Shown one piece after another: positions 21,160 to 34,851 of a DNA stretch of 64,000 nt. Position 1 is the first letter of the stretch. Each line of letters begins with the position of its first letter. The position numbers and the translations under genes were made by a program. Origin of the DNA: Spongilla lacustris (Eukaryota; Porifera; Demospongiae; Spongillida; Spongillidae); assembly GCA_949361645.1 (NCBI GenBank), contig OX442430.1:4275749-4339748 (forward strand), given 5' to 3'. A model generated the notes under the pieces. That model did not search any database. It was given only the letters and a program-made list of their open reading frames with translations, and was not told the origin of the DNA.

Positions 21160-24100
21160 TTGCGCAGCGCAATCCTAGGTGACTCCACCGGAAAACTTTA
21201 GCTTCACGCATCCCGAGGAATGGCCAAAGTGGATTTGTCGCTTTGAGCGATTTCACCAGGTGTCGGGGCTGGACGCGAATGAAGAGGAGACACAATCTCA
21301 TTTATTGCATGGGCGACGAAGCGGATGATATCCTACGGTCATTCGGTCTATCTGCGGACGATTCAAAAAAGTACAGTGTCGTAAAGGGCAAATTTGAGTC
21401 TCATTTTGTCCCTCGGAGAAACGTTTTATTTGAAAGAGCAAAATTCTAATCATACTTTAATATCTATGGTTTAATCAAAGGAGACAAGAAGATGGGGAAA
21501 GTTGAAACTGTGGATGCTTTTATAACGGATCTCTACCGGCTGGCTGAATTTTGCGATTATAAGGTGCTTCAAGGAGAAATGATTAGGGACAGAATTGTTG
21601 TGGGTATACGGGATTCACAACTGTCAGAAAAATTGCAGACGGACCCTAACCTTACCTTACAGAAAGCAGTAGCACAATCTCGGCAGGCGGAAAGTGTGAA
21701 GAAACAGCAGGCAATAATTCGATGTGGTCAGTCTCAACCCCAGCCTGCCAACATTGATGCAGTCTCTCCTGGGAGACAGCAGCAGCAGCCCTTATGTACA
21801 AAAGGACCACAACCGGAATTACGGAAGTCAACTCGGTTAACACAGGGGACTCAAAGTAAATGCCCAAATTGTGGGAAAGAGTTCCCACATGATCGCAGTA
21901 ATTGTCCAGCAAGAAATGCAACTTGCAATAAATGTGGAAAACTTTTCAGGCTGTGTGTAGGTCATCTACAAGAGTGAAGGAGGTATTGTCTGACGATTCA
22001 AAAGTATTGGATGCAGTGTATATACATGACCTTGCTAACCATAGGGCAGGGAGAAATGATTCTTGGTTGGTGACTTTGCAACTCAATGGACAATCTGTCA
22101 CCTTCAAGATGGATACAAGCACTGATGTGACAGTTATACCAATGGGTGTGCTTCGCCACCAGAGGGAGACAAAATCACTTTACCCAGCTCAAAAACGACT
22201 GCATGGTCCTAATAACCAGGAGTTGCCGGTAAGAGGGTGTCTTAAAGCTACCCTGGCGTACAGGAATGCAAAACTGTTGTTGAGGAAGTGTACATGGTGC
22301 CAGGGCTGCATACGCCATTACTTGGCAGACCTGCAATACAATCCTTTGGTCTGATTACATGAGTTGCTAGCATTGGTCTCACAGGGGATCAGATACCTTT
22401 TCAGTACCCTAACCTGTTCTAAGGGAGTGGGGAAGTTGAAGGGAGAATACACAATTTGGCTCAGAGAAGGCGCTTGCCCCTTTGCTTTGATGACACCTAG
22501 GTGAGTTGCCATACCACTCCTGCCAAGAGTTAAAGCAGAACTTGAGAGGATGGTGCAATTGGGGGTGATCTCTCCTGTCGAGGAACCCACATAATGGTGT
22601 GCCGGGATGGTGGTAGCTCAAAAAGCTAATGGCTCTGTGTGAATTTGTGTGGACTTGTCTAGACTAAATGAAAATGTCTGTAGATAGCGACATCCACTTC
22701 CTGTTGTGGAACAAGTATTGGCCCAGTTAACAGGTGCAAAGTTGTTTTCTAAACTCGACGTCAACAGTGGATTCTGGTAGATCCCATTATTACCAAGATC
22801 TGCTTTACTCACAACATTCATCACACCATTTGGGCGGTTCTGTTTTCATAGGCTTCCTATCACATCACATCAGCCCCAGAACATTTTCAAAAACGGATGC
22901 TCTCAATCCTCTCAGGTGCAGAGGGAGTGCTGTGCATAATGGATGATATTCTGGTTCATGGCAAGACACAAGAAGAACATTATAGTCGTCTACATGAAGT
23001 TCTTTGGAGAATCCAACGTTCTGGTCTCACCCTAAATAAAGAGAAGTGTTTCTTTTCCTTACCTGAAGTAAAATTTCTTGGTCAGGTTATTGATAGTGAG
23101 GGAATCAGGCCGGATCCTGCTAAAGTTAGTGCGATTCAACAAGTTCCAGAACCAAAAAACATAGGAGATGTCCATAGGTTTCTCAGCATGGTCAATCAGC
23201 TAAGTAAATTTTCACCCAATGTTGCAGAGAAAACACAGCCTCTGTGAGATCTACTGTCAAAGAGAAATATGTGGATTTGGGGTGAGGCACAAAAGAAGGC
23301 CTTTCAAGAAGTAAAAGAAGCCTTGCCTCTGTTGGCTTGAAATAAAATCTTTGATCCAGTTCGGGAGACAATAGTTTCTGCAGACGCTTCCTCCTTTGGA
23401 CTTGGTGCGGTGTTGTTGCAGAAGCAGCTGAAAGGTGAGTTGCGTCCTATAGCATATGTGTCTAGGGCCATGACGCCTATGGAGAAAAGATATGCACAAA
23501 TTGAAAGGAAGCTCTAGCTTTGACGTGGGCATGTGAACGATTCTCTGACTATTTGATCGGCTTGCAATTTCATCTTCAGACAGATCACAAGCCTTTAGTA
23601 CCACTCATCAGTAATAAGAACTTGGACGAACTGCCAATACGGGTTCAACGTTTTTGACTGCGTCTGATGCGGTACTCGTTCACAATTTCCCACGTAGCAG
23701 GCAAGGATTTAGCAATTGCAGATGCATTGTCTCATGCTCCAGTCTCAGTGCCCACTGCAGATGATTTGCTACTACAGAAGGCAACAAATGCATTTATAGA
23801 TTTCACGATGGAGTATCACCCCAAGTCAGAGAAGGGTATCCAACAGATTGAAAGGCAGCAGGAGGTGGATGCAGTAATCAAACAAGTCGCTAGGTACTGC
23901 TTGGATGGATGGCCTGAAAAGAAAAAGCTGCCAGGACCAGTAAGAGCTTATTCTCATGTGTCTGCAGAGCTCACAGTTGTGAAGGGTTTGTTGATGAGGG
24001 GAGAGAGAATATTTTTTCCAGAATCCATGAGGCCTGAAATGTTGAAGAATATCCATGAAGGACATCGGGGCATAACTAAATGCAGAGAAAAAACCCGTCA

Positions 24101-24990
24101 GTCTGTCTGGTGGCCAGGATTGTCAAAACATATAGAAGAGCGGGTACAGCGATGCCCAACATGTTGTAAAGAGCAGATACAAAAAGCAGAACCTTTGTTG
24201 ACAACACCTTTACCTACCTTGCCATGGCAGAAGGTTGCCATGGATATTTTTGAATGGGAAAAGTGTAGTTATCTCCTTTTGGTAGAAATGAGTATTATTC
24301 AAGGTTCATAGAGGTAACCAGGTTTGGAGGTCTGTCAACTGAGGCTGTGATAGGAGCAGTGAAAGGCATTTTTGCAAGGCAGGAGTGACGGAAGAAGTTG
24401 TATCTGATAATGGTCCTCAGTTTTCTTCCAGAACAATTCAGAACTTCAGTAGAGAGTATTGTTTTGAACACATCACTAGTAGCCCACTTTATCCACAGTC
24501 CAATGGGGAAGCAGAGTGGGCAGTAAGAACAGTGAAGAGCCTATGGAAAAACCCCTTGAAATCGGTTACAGTCCAGCTGAATTCCTCATGTGTAGGAGAC
24601 TCAGAACCACTTTGCCTCTGGCTCAAGAACAGAGTCCCCAAACTTCCGGATCCTACAGTACTGTCGAACAAAAATGACCAAGTAAAAGGGAGACAAAAGT
24701 AGAATTTTGATGCAGATCATGGAGTAAAGATGCTTCTTACATTGCACCTGGGAGATACAGTGTAGATTTTGGATCGTCGCACTATGGGAAGGGTTGTGAA
24801 AGAGATCGCTCCACGATCCTTTGTGGTGGAGACACAAGAAGGGAACTACAAACAAAATAGGCATGGTTTAGTTCTTATGCCAAGAGACCAAGATGAGAGA
24901 GAGGGGATATGTCAGAGGAGGAGGAAACTGCAGATGAACAGGGCAAGCGAAGAGTGGAGGACGAGAGTGATAAATTGAGGGATGTAACAG
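21160..24990 (+). pseudogene. Ty3/gypsy retrotransposon gag-pol, heavily decayed
   Basis: In order: gag capsid (EEWPKWICRFERFHQVSGL from about 21218, crossing a frame change, to 21977) with a zinc knuckle near 21860-21960; an aspartic protease region in which the active-site Gly reads Ser (MDTSTDVTVIP, near 22110); reverse transcriptase with YxDD as IMDDILVHG (near 22940); RNase H ([15 protein letters not shown], near 23380); integrase zinc domain and core (23850-24300, then VSDNGPQFSS near 24400). Many stops and frameshifts interrupt it. No 5' LTR is visible upstream. Confidence 0.9.
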
Positions 24991-25266
24991 AAGAAGAAAA
25001 ACAGGTGGGCACAGAGATATTAAATAGGGAACCTCAAGATTAAGAAGAGAAAGATGAAGGGGAAAAACATGTGGATACAGAGATATCGAGTAGGGAACCT
25101 CAAGATGAGAAAGAGAAAGACAAAGGCAACCTGGAAGACCCGGAGACACGGGATGCTAAAGATCCACGCATGAAGAGGCAAGCACCAAGGATGGAACCCA
25201 AATAAGAGCAAGAAGTGGGAGAATATCTAGATGGCCAGACTATTATTGAACTTATAAAGGGGGATG

Positions 25267-25500
25267 TAGTAGTAGACTGAGACATGTATGCGCATGCGCT
25301 GTGTGGTGGTGGTGAGGGGGGTGGGTCTTATTGGAATTCGTGTATAGGCTGTGCAGGTAGCTGCGTGATTCAAGATATTGTTTGTGCATAAGCTACACCT
25401 TGGCTATAAACTATCTGAGCATGTAAACAGGTTGTCGACTCTGTGGTTCATGTGCATTACATGCATAGGTGTATTAAAATAATAGCAGTATAGTTATGTT
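25267..25500 (+). repeat. Putative 3' LTR of the decayed gypsy element
   Basis: A purine tract (aaagggggat) is followed by TGTAGTAGTAGACTG at 25267, the usual polypurine-tract and LTR start. An attaaaataata stretch near 25470 could serve for polyadenylation. The right end is not defined because no second LTR copy exists here. Confidence 0.5.
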
Positions 25501-25721
25501 GACTTGCTAAAGATTGAAATTTGTGTGAAGCATAACTTCCCTTACAAAAACAATTGTGGTGAAGGTAAGCTTACACTGCAATATTTTATAAGCCTCTCAT
25601 CAGAGCGAATCGTATCAGATCCGGAAGTGTTCCAGGGTAAAACGTACACATTGAGCTTTTGTAATTTCTTTACCTGTTTTGCATTCTGATACTCACTCAT
25701 TTATTGTGCATGTGTTTGCTT

Positions 25722-25914
25722 AAAGCCACGGAGTGTGGGAGGCCTAATTCATCAAGAACTGGCCTGATGTATTGACAGCCATGGATTGTGGGGGGCCTAA
25801 TGTATCAAGAGCTATGGAGTGTGGGGGGCTGATGCATCAAGACCTATGGAGTGTGGGGGGGGGTCTGATGTATTGAGAGCTATGGAGTGTGGGGGGCCTG
25901 GTGCACCAAGAGTG
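25722..25914 (+). repeat. Minisatellite, about 37-bp unit
   Basis: About five imperfect copies of a unit like agctatggagtgtgggggg followed by cctgatgtatcaag, diverging mostly in the G run. Confidence 0.85.
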
Positions 25915-27318
25915 AGGTAATTTGGTGCAGTGGGTCTGGGGACCTAAATTATTCTCTACCTTAGATTACTTTCATGTTCATGTATTCACAGTTCAGGAAC
26001 ACTATTTCCTTCCTTTTACAAAGCAGTATCAACTGATGAACTGCCAAATAGTTCTATTTGGGCATATTGTGAGTGCATATGTGAGTACACCTTGGGGTAT
26101 ATCATTTTTGGCTTTATAGAGGGAGAACACTGGAGACTTTTTTTTTACATATTTACATCTGATAATAATCATGCAGGCACTGTGCTGAATCTTTATCTCA
26201 ATGCTTGAAGAGCTTTTAAAGTTCCATCACGGATTATAGAACAGGAAGAGTGGCTGTATAGTTGGGAGTGAGCTCATTGCCCATTTCAATTCTGACTTGC
26301 AAAGGAGCATGCTGGGATTTCTGCAAACACATAAACATGCGGGGGGGTGGGGGTGTAGTCATAGTCTCGTACCCAGACCCACACTTGCAGGTGCGGATGG
26401 ATACATCACCGATATGGGTCTGGTAAACAGCCTAACAAAAGTTAAATATCTATGCTCACCACAACAAGACAACAACTATTAAATCGCCCAGGGTCTCATC
26501 CTACTAGTCTTGTACACAGACCCTGATTCACACAGCTGCGGATGAATTACATCACCGCTACATGGAAAGAAAAAGAAAAAGTTTCCAGTGTGGGAGTCTT
26601 TCTCTGCTTGGTGACGGGCTGCAGGTCCCCAGATCATGACTGTACCCACCCATCCATTATGGATCAATGCAACTTTAAAGGCATTATTCTGAGCAGTCCT
26701 GGACAAGAAGCACACATTAAAATTAGCTACAGAAAATTAAAGGAGTACTGCATCTGATAGGTATTACAAATTGATTTGTTCAAACAGAAAGCATTGATAA
26801 CCTAAGTTATTTCAATACATTATTATTAGCAGACATGACTTAGTGACTTGGCTTGAAAAACAGAGAACACTGAAGTACGCAATTCCATAGTAGCGCAATA
26901 TCTCGTGAACCATAGCACAATTAAGATATACTGATACTAAAATAAAAGAAAATTTCCAGGGGCGAATCCAGGATTTCAGTAAAAGGGGGGGGGGGGGGGG
27001 GGGGGTTGTTAATGAATAATAAGACGAGGGGGGGGGGGGGGGTGCTGTCCGCGTAAAACCGCGTGCAAATAAAAGTATTTTGGACAAAAGGGGGGGGGGG
27101 GGGGGGGTTGCTGCCCCCCAAACCCCCTAAAACTATGTGTAAAAAAAAAGGTATTTTGGACAAAAGGGGGGGTTGCAACCCCCAACCCCCCCCCCAACCT
27201 GTATCCGCCCCTGATTTCTGATCACAAATGCTTGTGACTTGGTTGTGATTTCATATCTGAATGAGGTATTATAAGTACAGCAGTTAACATTACGAGACCT
27301 AGAAAGCGGGTCATTAAT
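25915..27318. other. No gene; clustered poly-G runs and repeat debris
   Basis: A region near 26360-26640 has two diverged copies of a CAGACCC...GCGGATG segment. At 26955-27215 a repeat beginning CCAGGGGCGAATCCAGGATT holds G runs at 26985-27005, 27028-27042 and 27090-27107, with TATTTTGGACAAAAGGGGG repeated twice. It ends with ctgtatccgcccctg, an inverted match to its start, so it is likely a MITE. The end of the M28 peptidase gene follows. Confidence 0.55.
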
Positions 27319-30300
27319 TCATACAATGAACTCTATTCCAGGCTGTGTCATCACTTGAGTGGCATATCTGATGTGGACTCTCACGGCATCTGCTTGACGA
27401 CGAACTTCGTCCCAGTCTGGTGGTATTGTATGCAGAGCACTGAATATGGCATCCGAGAGACCAGGGAATGTTGCACTGGCATAGGAGTTAACAGAACTAG
27501 GAGCAAATATCACATGTCTGGGGAGGAGGAAAGACCAATATAACACATCAGAAGATGCATGTTGTAATAACTTTACTTAATGAATGGTCGTCCAGGTAAG
27601 CCCTCTGGAATGATAAAAGCTCTCTCTAGGTTCATCAGTTTTGTGTTCAAAATACGAAGTGCTTTTTCACTAGTGGAGGAGTTGGAAGATGCATAGTTGA
27701 GCTGGTTCCAGAGTGCAATGGATGCGGTTACAAATTGATTCAACTCTTCAGATATATAGTCCAAGGTGATATTTTGACCCTGGAGTGGTGCACCATACTG
27801 CTGCTTAAAATTACTGAAGAGATTCTGCAAAGATATGGCATAATCCCTTGGATCATAGGGTAGGACTGGGGATGTAGCCAGAAGAACAGCAGCCTTAGAC
27901 CAGACAAGGCCTAGGGCTTGATGGCGGGTAAAGAAAGGGTCTCCAAAGTTAGTCATCCAATAGAAGGTGTCATGTACAGAGTGGTAGACTGCATATGTGG
28001 TTGCATTACCCTGTAATTTGGTCATGGAAAGGGAAGGATAGGGATAGAAAAAAGGGTTAAGCCACTTTTGTAGTTGTTAATAAGGTTTCACCCACATAAG
28101 TAAAGTCTGCACAGCTTATTCCAAGCATCTGAATGAACATGGTGAAATCACTGCCTGAACCAAGGTTGTGAATTCTTCAAGAGAACCATTCATTACCTGA
28201 CAAATGGCTAGGCATGAATAGCTGAACATACTGAGGTAGCTTTGTTCCATTAAAAACTATACTGCTATAATATAGCCACTCATCATATACAGTACTGAAG
28301 GCTGGATTTGGACACTTTACCTAGGAGATATAACATATGGAGCTACATGTACAAGTGTAAGTAACTCTAACAGACCATCTTTGCAGCAGAATATATCACT
28401 TGGTATAGCAGAGGGTTTGCAGTTGAGATCAAAGAGGTAGACCCTTTTGTGTAGTGCACACATTACACGAGGGAGGCAACATTCACTCAAAGGGCTGCAG
28501 GCAACAGTTCACAACCTTACCTACCTGACACAGCAAAATCAACATTCAGGTAGGCAACAGTATTGGGTCCAAGTACTTTCTGCCTGTCCTATTTAGAAAG
28601 AGTGGCTGTGTTTAAGTATCCTTTGCTCCTGCCACTTGCTTACTTCAATCCACTCAGTAGAACCAAAGAGACCGTACTCTTCTGCATCCCAGCTGCACAG
28701 CATGATGCTGCGGCCTGGCCTCCAGCCCTTAGCTCTCAAGGTGCCAAAGGCCCTGGCTATCTCCTCCAGGACAGCTGTTCCCGAGTTAGGGTCAACTCCT
28801 CCAAATACCCACGCATCTCTGTGGTTGCCAAGGACAACCAATTGGTCAGGCTCAACCTGCCCATATAAGGTAGCAATGACATCATAGATAAGTCGTTGTT
28901 CCTGGTAGTTGTTGATTTGGATATATGTTTGGCTGGAGTACAGGGAACAATAAAAGCAACACAATTTCCATAACTGTTACTAACTAATGTGATGCAAATC
29001 TCACAACCAGACCTACATGTACTTCATTATTGATAATAATTACAATAGACAGGGGACCTAGAAAAGTAGGTCTGGTTATGTTTGCCAGTGTCCACCAATT
29101 ATCTGGTAGATCCAATCAGATTGCAGGCATGTGACAATTAAAGTTACTGTTACAGTTGAGTATGCATATGAGTGTGGTTAATGAGATAAACCTAATTTAT
29201 GAATAACATTACTAACAGGTCTCCAATTTATGAATAAAGTTATTGGCTTGTGACATTTTGGATGTGTGCATGTAAACAACTGGTGAACATAATCAGACCT
29301 ACGTCTCTGGGTTGCATATATCAACGAAGTAGGTCTGGGTTGCGAGACGAATGTGATGCCACACCATATAGGCCATCATCTCTTATACAGGGTATTCAAC
29401 CAAGGAAAACTGTTTATAAATAAACCAAAATCAGTTGATTAAATGGTAATTGTTGCTATAAGTTCTAAAATACATGCTGGTGATATCATCGTGAATATAA
29501 AAGTCTCAAAACCCCTATTAATTTCAAATAAATATTATTAATGTTACTAAATGTAGGGTGGGTGGTTAGTTAAAAGCTGCTAACCGTATTTAATTAACTA
29601 GAAGTTGTTCAAAATTGTAATCTTGATTTAGGGGCCATTGTATCTTCATTTAGTGGTTTGAATTTATTAACAAATTTGGGCAGATTGATAGTATAAAAAG
29701 TCAAAGAAATTTTGGAGCTTTTGGATGCCTCTAAAATGGTCTGTTTTTAATTAGGTGTTATCAGGAATTATGAACTCCTTTTCGTTAATATTAATTTCTT
29801 TGTTCTGGAGAGAACAGTGCATACCCCTTCCTCCTTCAAAGGCTCTCAGTAGCTATACAACGGGGAAATGCTGCATCTGTTATGGGTTCATCGGGCTCAG
29901 AGCAGATGGAAGTCTTTTTTGTGTAACTTATGGCTATTTGTGATTAGTTGTTATGTACAATAATAAATGTTATTATCAATTATCAATATTTAGTTTGTTT
30001 ACATTAACATTTAAGCCCGTGTTATTAGTGCATTTAGCAACAACTTAACTGTTTGTGGTTAACTTACAAACAATTTTCCTTGATTATGAAACACCCTGTA
30101 TCACACACACACACAGCTTTTTTACATTTGCATTAAACCCATAAAACCCATAAATTTGTCATAAAGCCATCAAATATCTACAATGTAGTCAAATTGCCAA
30201 TGCTTAGAAAGGTTCGACAACAGACATGATGCCACTCGTTCCCATACTAGAACTTACAAAAGGTTTCTTTTTCCAGATCTGATAAGATACATGTAAGTCT

Positions 30301-32664
30301 AATGATAAGAGGTTTATTGCACTGTATCTTTGTAACAATTAAGGCATAACGTTAGCGGTTATGAGAGAAGACAAGTTAGAAACATATACATACTGCCAAA
30401 TTCTTTCCGAGTTAGAGTTATGCTGAACGCAATCTTTAACATTACAACAGATTTTATCCCCTATGGTGCCATTAAAGTGGGATACTCCTATTGTAGCTAG
30501 TGGTCAGTTGCCATTGTGGCTCACATACATGTACATCGTACTCCCAGACAGATAAAAAATGAGTGAAAGAATTGACATAGAAAATTTAAGGAATGATGTA
30601 GGATTTGTAGACAGCAATTATGTAAAATGTGAGGAAACAAAGGATTACGGAAATTATACATGTATTAATTTAGGAATAAATTTAATATCAGGCAGGTAGA
30701 TTTGCTAAATAATGTAAGTCTGTAATATGCATAAATTGATGAATGTATAATTTCGGTAATCCTTTGTTTCCTCACCTTTTGTCTACAAATCCCACATCAC
30801 CAATTTTATTTTCATTAAATATATATATTTTGGCATTTGTGGAATCAAATTTTTTTTACATGATTTTCTTTTGCTGTGAAATGCTATATTGTGATTGAAT
30901 TTATCTGTATGGTAACGGTATTTTTCTCATACAGTGGGCTCAAGTACGACTAGCACCTTTGGAACATCAAAGAAGTCATAAACGCTTAATGGAACTATTC
31001 TACCATGCATTTTTGGAGACGATAGCAGTACGATGTATGGACTCAACTTACAAGTAGAAAACAGATGGACTACCTCAGAGTACGTTCGGGTGTAGCCCTA
31101 GCCTACATTGTATCTATCTGCTTAGGTTGTGCACCTACATGTATTAGTCAAATAGGAATTATGCACCTTCAGAATTAATGTAATGATTATATGCAAACAG
31201 GTTTGCTTCTGGCCCTTTGTGCACAATGCACTCCTTGTAATTGCTAAATATTTCTGATTCCTTCAAACTAGCTTCATGTTTAATTGCTTTCCCCCACACA
31301 CTCCCTCTCACATTGCACCCTGCAACTATAAGACCACCTAAGCCACATACTTGGTATTGTTCTCAGACTGCCATATAAAGTAGCTCACATCCAGTTCTCC
31401 AGACCAGCTGCTTGGAGCTCTATATGTGTTCAGCTGACTGCAGAGCATACATAGCTAGTTATCTCAACACAAGTACAGAGGGTATGATAGTATCTCATGA
31501 AGTATATCGCATCTCCATATCCAATGGGCTGCACTGGTATGGAAGGGACTATACCACTTTTGATCACAGAGCCATAGTCTTCTCTGAACACACCATCTGA
31601 AGGGAGAGCAGTGTACGTATCTAGACTAATGCTTAAAGTAGTGCCCAGACATAAGTAAAGCTAGCTGCTCCTATGAGTACTGAAGTACATAAAGTGGTGC
31701 CCAGACCCTCAAAGTTGCTACTATGCTCCATACCAATTGCTGGAACACCACTGGTGAGTGGATCTCCTTGCGCTCCTATTAGTGTTCCCCTCTGAACCCC
31801 ACTGGGGGGTAGACTGGGTCCATTGGGGTACACACTGGTCCCACTAGGAGCATACTGCTGAGGATCAGAGTAAATAATCAGGGCTGAGCAGCCATAGGTT
31901 TGAGCGAAATGAGCTTTGTCTCCGCGGAAGACAGCACCATACCTGGCTATGCAGATACGGCCAGTCAAGTTGAGAGATAGATTGGTGGTTAGAAATAAAA
32001 AATCATCAATAGTGGCATAATTCACATAAACTAATCTTCCTGTGGCATTTCCAGAACCAGAGTATGCGTTGTATGGAAGAGTAACCGTGCTGTCGTTTTC
32101 CCCTGGCGTCAACGGCGTCTCTCCCTTTGTACTATATGCATCGTATATAATTCTTCCCGAAGAGGTTTCCAGGCGCAATATGTTAGGATTAGATGCATTT
32201 GGGTAGCTAAGTAGAACCGAATAGTTAACCAGCTGGACGTCGTCAAATCCGAGGGCCAGCCACTTTGCGTAGATGCCTTGGGCCAGTACCTTGTTCTGTG
32301 GTGAGCCGGCAATATGAGGTAAGGATGTTAAGTTTTGGAGGTTGTTCTGTATGTTGACCGTTAGCAGCTGGTCGTTGAGCCAGCTTACGACTGGAACAGA
32401 TACGCCACCATCAGTGGTATTTGCGCCCCACGCATTTATACTGCCAGCACTCGACGCCGTCTGTGTATTTGAAGTACCAAATACTGCTTTGCCGACCCCA
32501 AGGCCTACGCAAAAGGTTGTGGCAGAAACGGCCACAATGAACAGCGCTGTGTACAGAAGAGTTACGTAGGTAGGCCTTGTTTTGGCAACGAAAGGACCGG
32601 CTGGTTTAGCGTTTATCACCAGAGGTTCTGATTCTTCACTGGAGCGAAAGTTTGCCTGACTCAT
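27319..32664 (-). CDS. Glutamate carboxypeptidase II-like M28 peptidase (NAALADase family)
   Basis: Exons: 32664-31734, 31596 to about 31553, 31419-31351, 28932-28644, 28588-28525, 28443-28376, 28320-28066, 28010-27577 and 27517-27319. The first exon begins [15 protein letters not shown] and has one membrane segment (residues about 30-55), giving a type II membrane topology, then the protease-associated domain ([16 protein letters not shown]). The catalytic domain keeps the zinc set: [14 protein letters not shown] (His, Asp), WDAEEYG (Glu pair), LNVDF (Asp), YHSVHD (His). A C-terminal dimerisation region follows, ending GIEFIV. The family hydrolyses C-terminal glutamate from peptides or folate. 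Oddities: a TGA at 28179-28177 in frame within an otherwise conserved exon, and an unresolved donor after exon 2. Confidence 0.88.
28999..29346. mobile_element. MITE-like element with AACCAGACCTAC ends
   Basis: CTCACAACC-AGACCTAC near 28999 is mirrored by GTAGGTCTGGGTTGCGAG near 29327. Another end occurs at about 38890-38920 (GCAAGCCAGACCTACATG). It lies in the 2.4-kb intron 28933-31350 of the M28 peptidase gene. Confidence 0.55.
29388..30098. mobile_element. Tc1/mariner-like non-autonomous element, TA duplication
   Basis: The ends are CAGGGTATTCAACCAAGG and, inverted, CAGGGTGTTTCATAATCAAG, and similarity continues for about 50 nt. TA flanks both sides (29386-29387, 30099-30100). It has no ORF. 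Internal sequence (from gtagggtgggtggttagtta) is shared with 40608-41030, and the end sequence with 49322-49441. Confidence 0.8.
30593..30800. mobile_element. Short foldback element
   Basis: GTGAGGAAACAAAGGATTAC and flanking GATGTAGGATTTGTAGACA on the left are mirrored on the right (about 30748-30800). Arms are about 70 nt and the spacer about 75 nt. It is also in the long intron of the M28 peptidase gene. The rest of the intron (30801-31350) shows no gene. Confidence 0.75.
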
Positions 32665-34780
32665 TTTGGCCAATCAAAAGCAAGGGAAACTACCTGCGGT
32701 TACATTACTACATTGTATTCATGATGGGTGCCCGGTCCATACATGTACTAAGTACAGGTGTTTGTAAGAGGGGGGCCATGTCAACAAACTCCAATGCTTT
32801 TAGGCTTATGTAAAGGCTTTTAGACCCACTGAAGCAGCTACTGTCGGCTTGTGGTGTAAAAATATAGACATGTAGCAGTTCTTTGTTTTATGATAATTTG
32901 AAGCAAGAAGCTCGTTATGCACCTATCAATGGTCTCCATCACTCCCCCCAGTGCGGGCATAGATGGGGCATTTACCTCATTTCCATATAAATTCATGGAA
33001 GACGCAGGTAATTTTACGCGGGTGTCTCTTGTGCTGAAACTACCGTAAAACCGGTCTACTATAAAAATTGAAATGTAATATAAAAAGGGTATGGTTTGAT
33101 AGATCATGAATTCTGTAGCGCATTGAATCAGTGGACTCCATCAACTCCATGAAATACATATAAAGACATTAAGGACACCTAGATGCATTACATTTTTAAA
33201 TATTCACGGCAATCAGACACACTGTAAAAAATTTCGGTGCTCCTGGAGCACCAAATTGGATCAAAATTTGGTGCTCACAGTTTACATTTAATATGTGAAT
33301 ACAATTTTAGCTTTGTGTTGAGGAGAATGAATACGATTTTATCGTCCTGAATATATATCATCTACGTGTTGTGAATATATAACAAGTGCTTCCACAGACC
33401 ACCAGTAGTGCTTTTACAACACCGCAAGACGTGGTGGGATAGCACTCACAGTGCAATGCGTAAAGTGTTGTCTCGAAGCCTCTACGGATAGCTTCATAAG
33501 GTTTAAAAGTTACGTGATAAATGACTGATAATCGTGAAAGTGAATACTGAACATTTCTTGTCTATAAGACGGTCTTCATGCGTAAGCGCGAAGCGCGTGA
33601 GCGTGATGTGCGCGTGAGCGTGATGTACTCATTTTGTATACATTGCATTGAATGAAATCGGCAAGGATGCCTTCAATTTGTGGTGCGTTTTGGTAATTGG
33701 GTACCAATCTAGGTATAACAAATCTACAGGAATGAAGCTCTCTCGCTTTCCAACGAATTTGAAGAAGAGAGAAATTTATGGATCGCTGCCGTTGGTAGAA
33801 AAGGGTGGGCACCAAATGCATCTTCCAGACTACATGTATGCTGTTTGCATTTCGTATCATGCAGGTAAAAAAAAATTGGGGCAAAAAAAAAAAGTTATAG
33901 ACACATCCTAAAAATTCCGCGTAAAATCATGGGCCACCCCCCCCCCCCCCTCCGCCTTCGAACACGCCCATTTCGACCACGTCCCTTAAAAATCATTACG
34001 TAATCGACAATTGACCACACCTACAATGAAAAAAAAAATGAGACAGACTAGGCCTGTATAAGCTTGTGGTACTCCAACAAAATTTTGAAGAACGGCACGC
34101 ATTATCGTTCATGACTCGGTGAAGAAACAAGGGGAATTGGGGCTTTACTCGCGTGCATGTCTGTGACCATACTAGTAGTGACGTGAGCTCTTAACAGCAT
34201 ACATGTTACTTAGTAACATGTGTATTCGTGGCTTGCTAGCGTTAGTATAGTCTTTATCTTTAGATTGGTTTGCGACGCTTCGATTGTTGTACTACCGGGT
34301 AGCTAGTGAATTGATGAAATATCTCAGTCACGTGATAATATGATTTCCACGATGAAATAACGTAGAATCGCACTAGATGGGCAGTTAAGCCCTACCTTTG
34401 CACGAATTGGACACCCATGAACACTACAAACAATATGACTCCATTATTTTGTGGCTGTAGTGCATGAATAAATCACAACTTTCATATGATGTTTTCTGTA
34501 AATGATTGACATATTTGGTAACTTAGCATTATCATGCAGTTTAAAGATGTGGACTGGCAACTATATGCTTACATTGATTTTTCTTTTGTGCTTAGTACTA
34601 GTCACAATTATTATGCATGTATCAAAATAAACATCTGATCACACAAAAACGTCATCTGATTCATCTTTTTTTCCACCCCTAAATGGAAGCTAATGAACAG
34701 AAAAGCTATTAGCCCTCAAACATAAATTGCTGATAGTTCTCAATCAGTATTTTAGTATTCGTAAATAATTATTTGAGGAA
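32665..34780. other. No gene seen; probable 5' region of the M28 gene
   Basis: Upstream of the start codon at 32664. A small hairpin (GGTGCTCCTGGAGCACC, about 33237) recurs as ggtgctc near 33270. GCGTGAGCGTGATG is tandemly repeated at about 33595-33625. No coding exon is supported. Confidence 0.45.

Positions 34781-34816
<36 letters not shown>
34781..34816 (+). repeat. Poly-G tract, 36 G
   Basis: The longest uninterrupted homopolymer in the window. It directly precedes the foldback element at 34852. Confidence 0.95.
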
Positions 34817-34817
<1 letters not shown>

Positions 34818-34851
34818 CCCTATCCACCCTCTCTGGATCAGCCCCTGATCT

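Noticed and set aside
28175..28196. A 22-nt intron removing the TGA in the M28 gene
   Set aside because: It is too short for the other introns here, and its removal shifts the frame of the conserved LGSGSDF segment.
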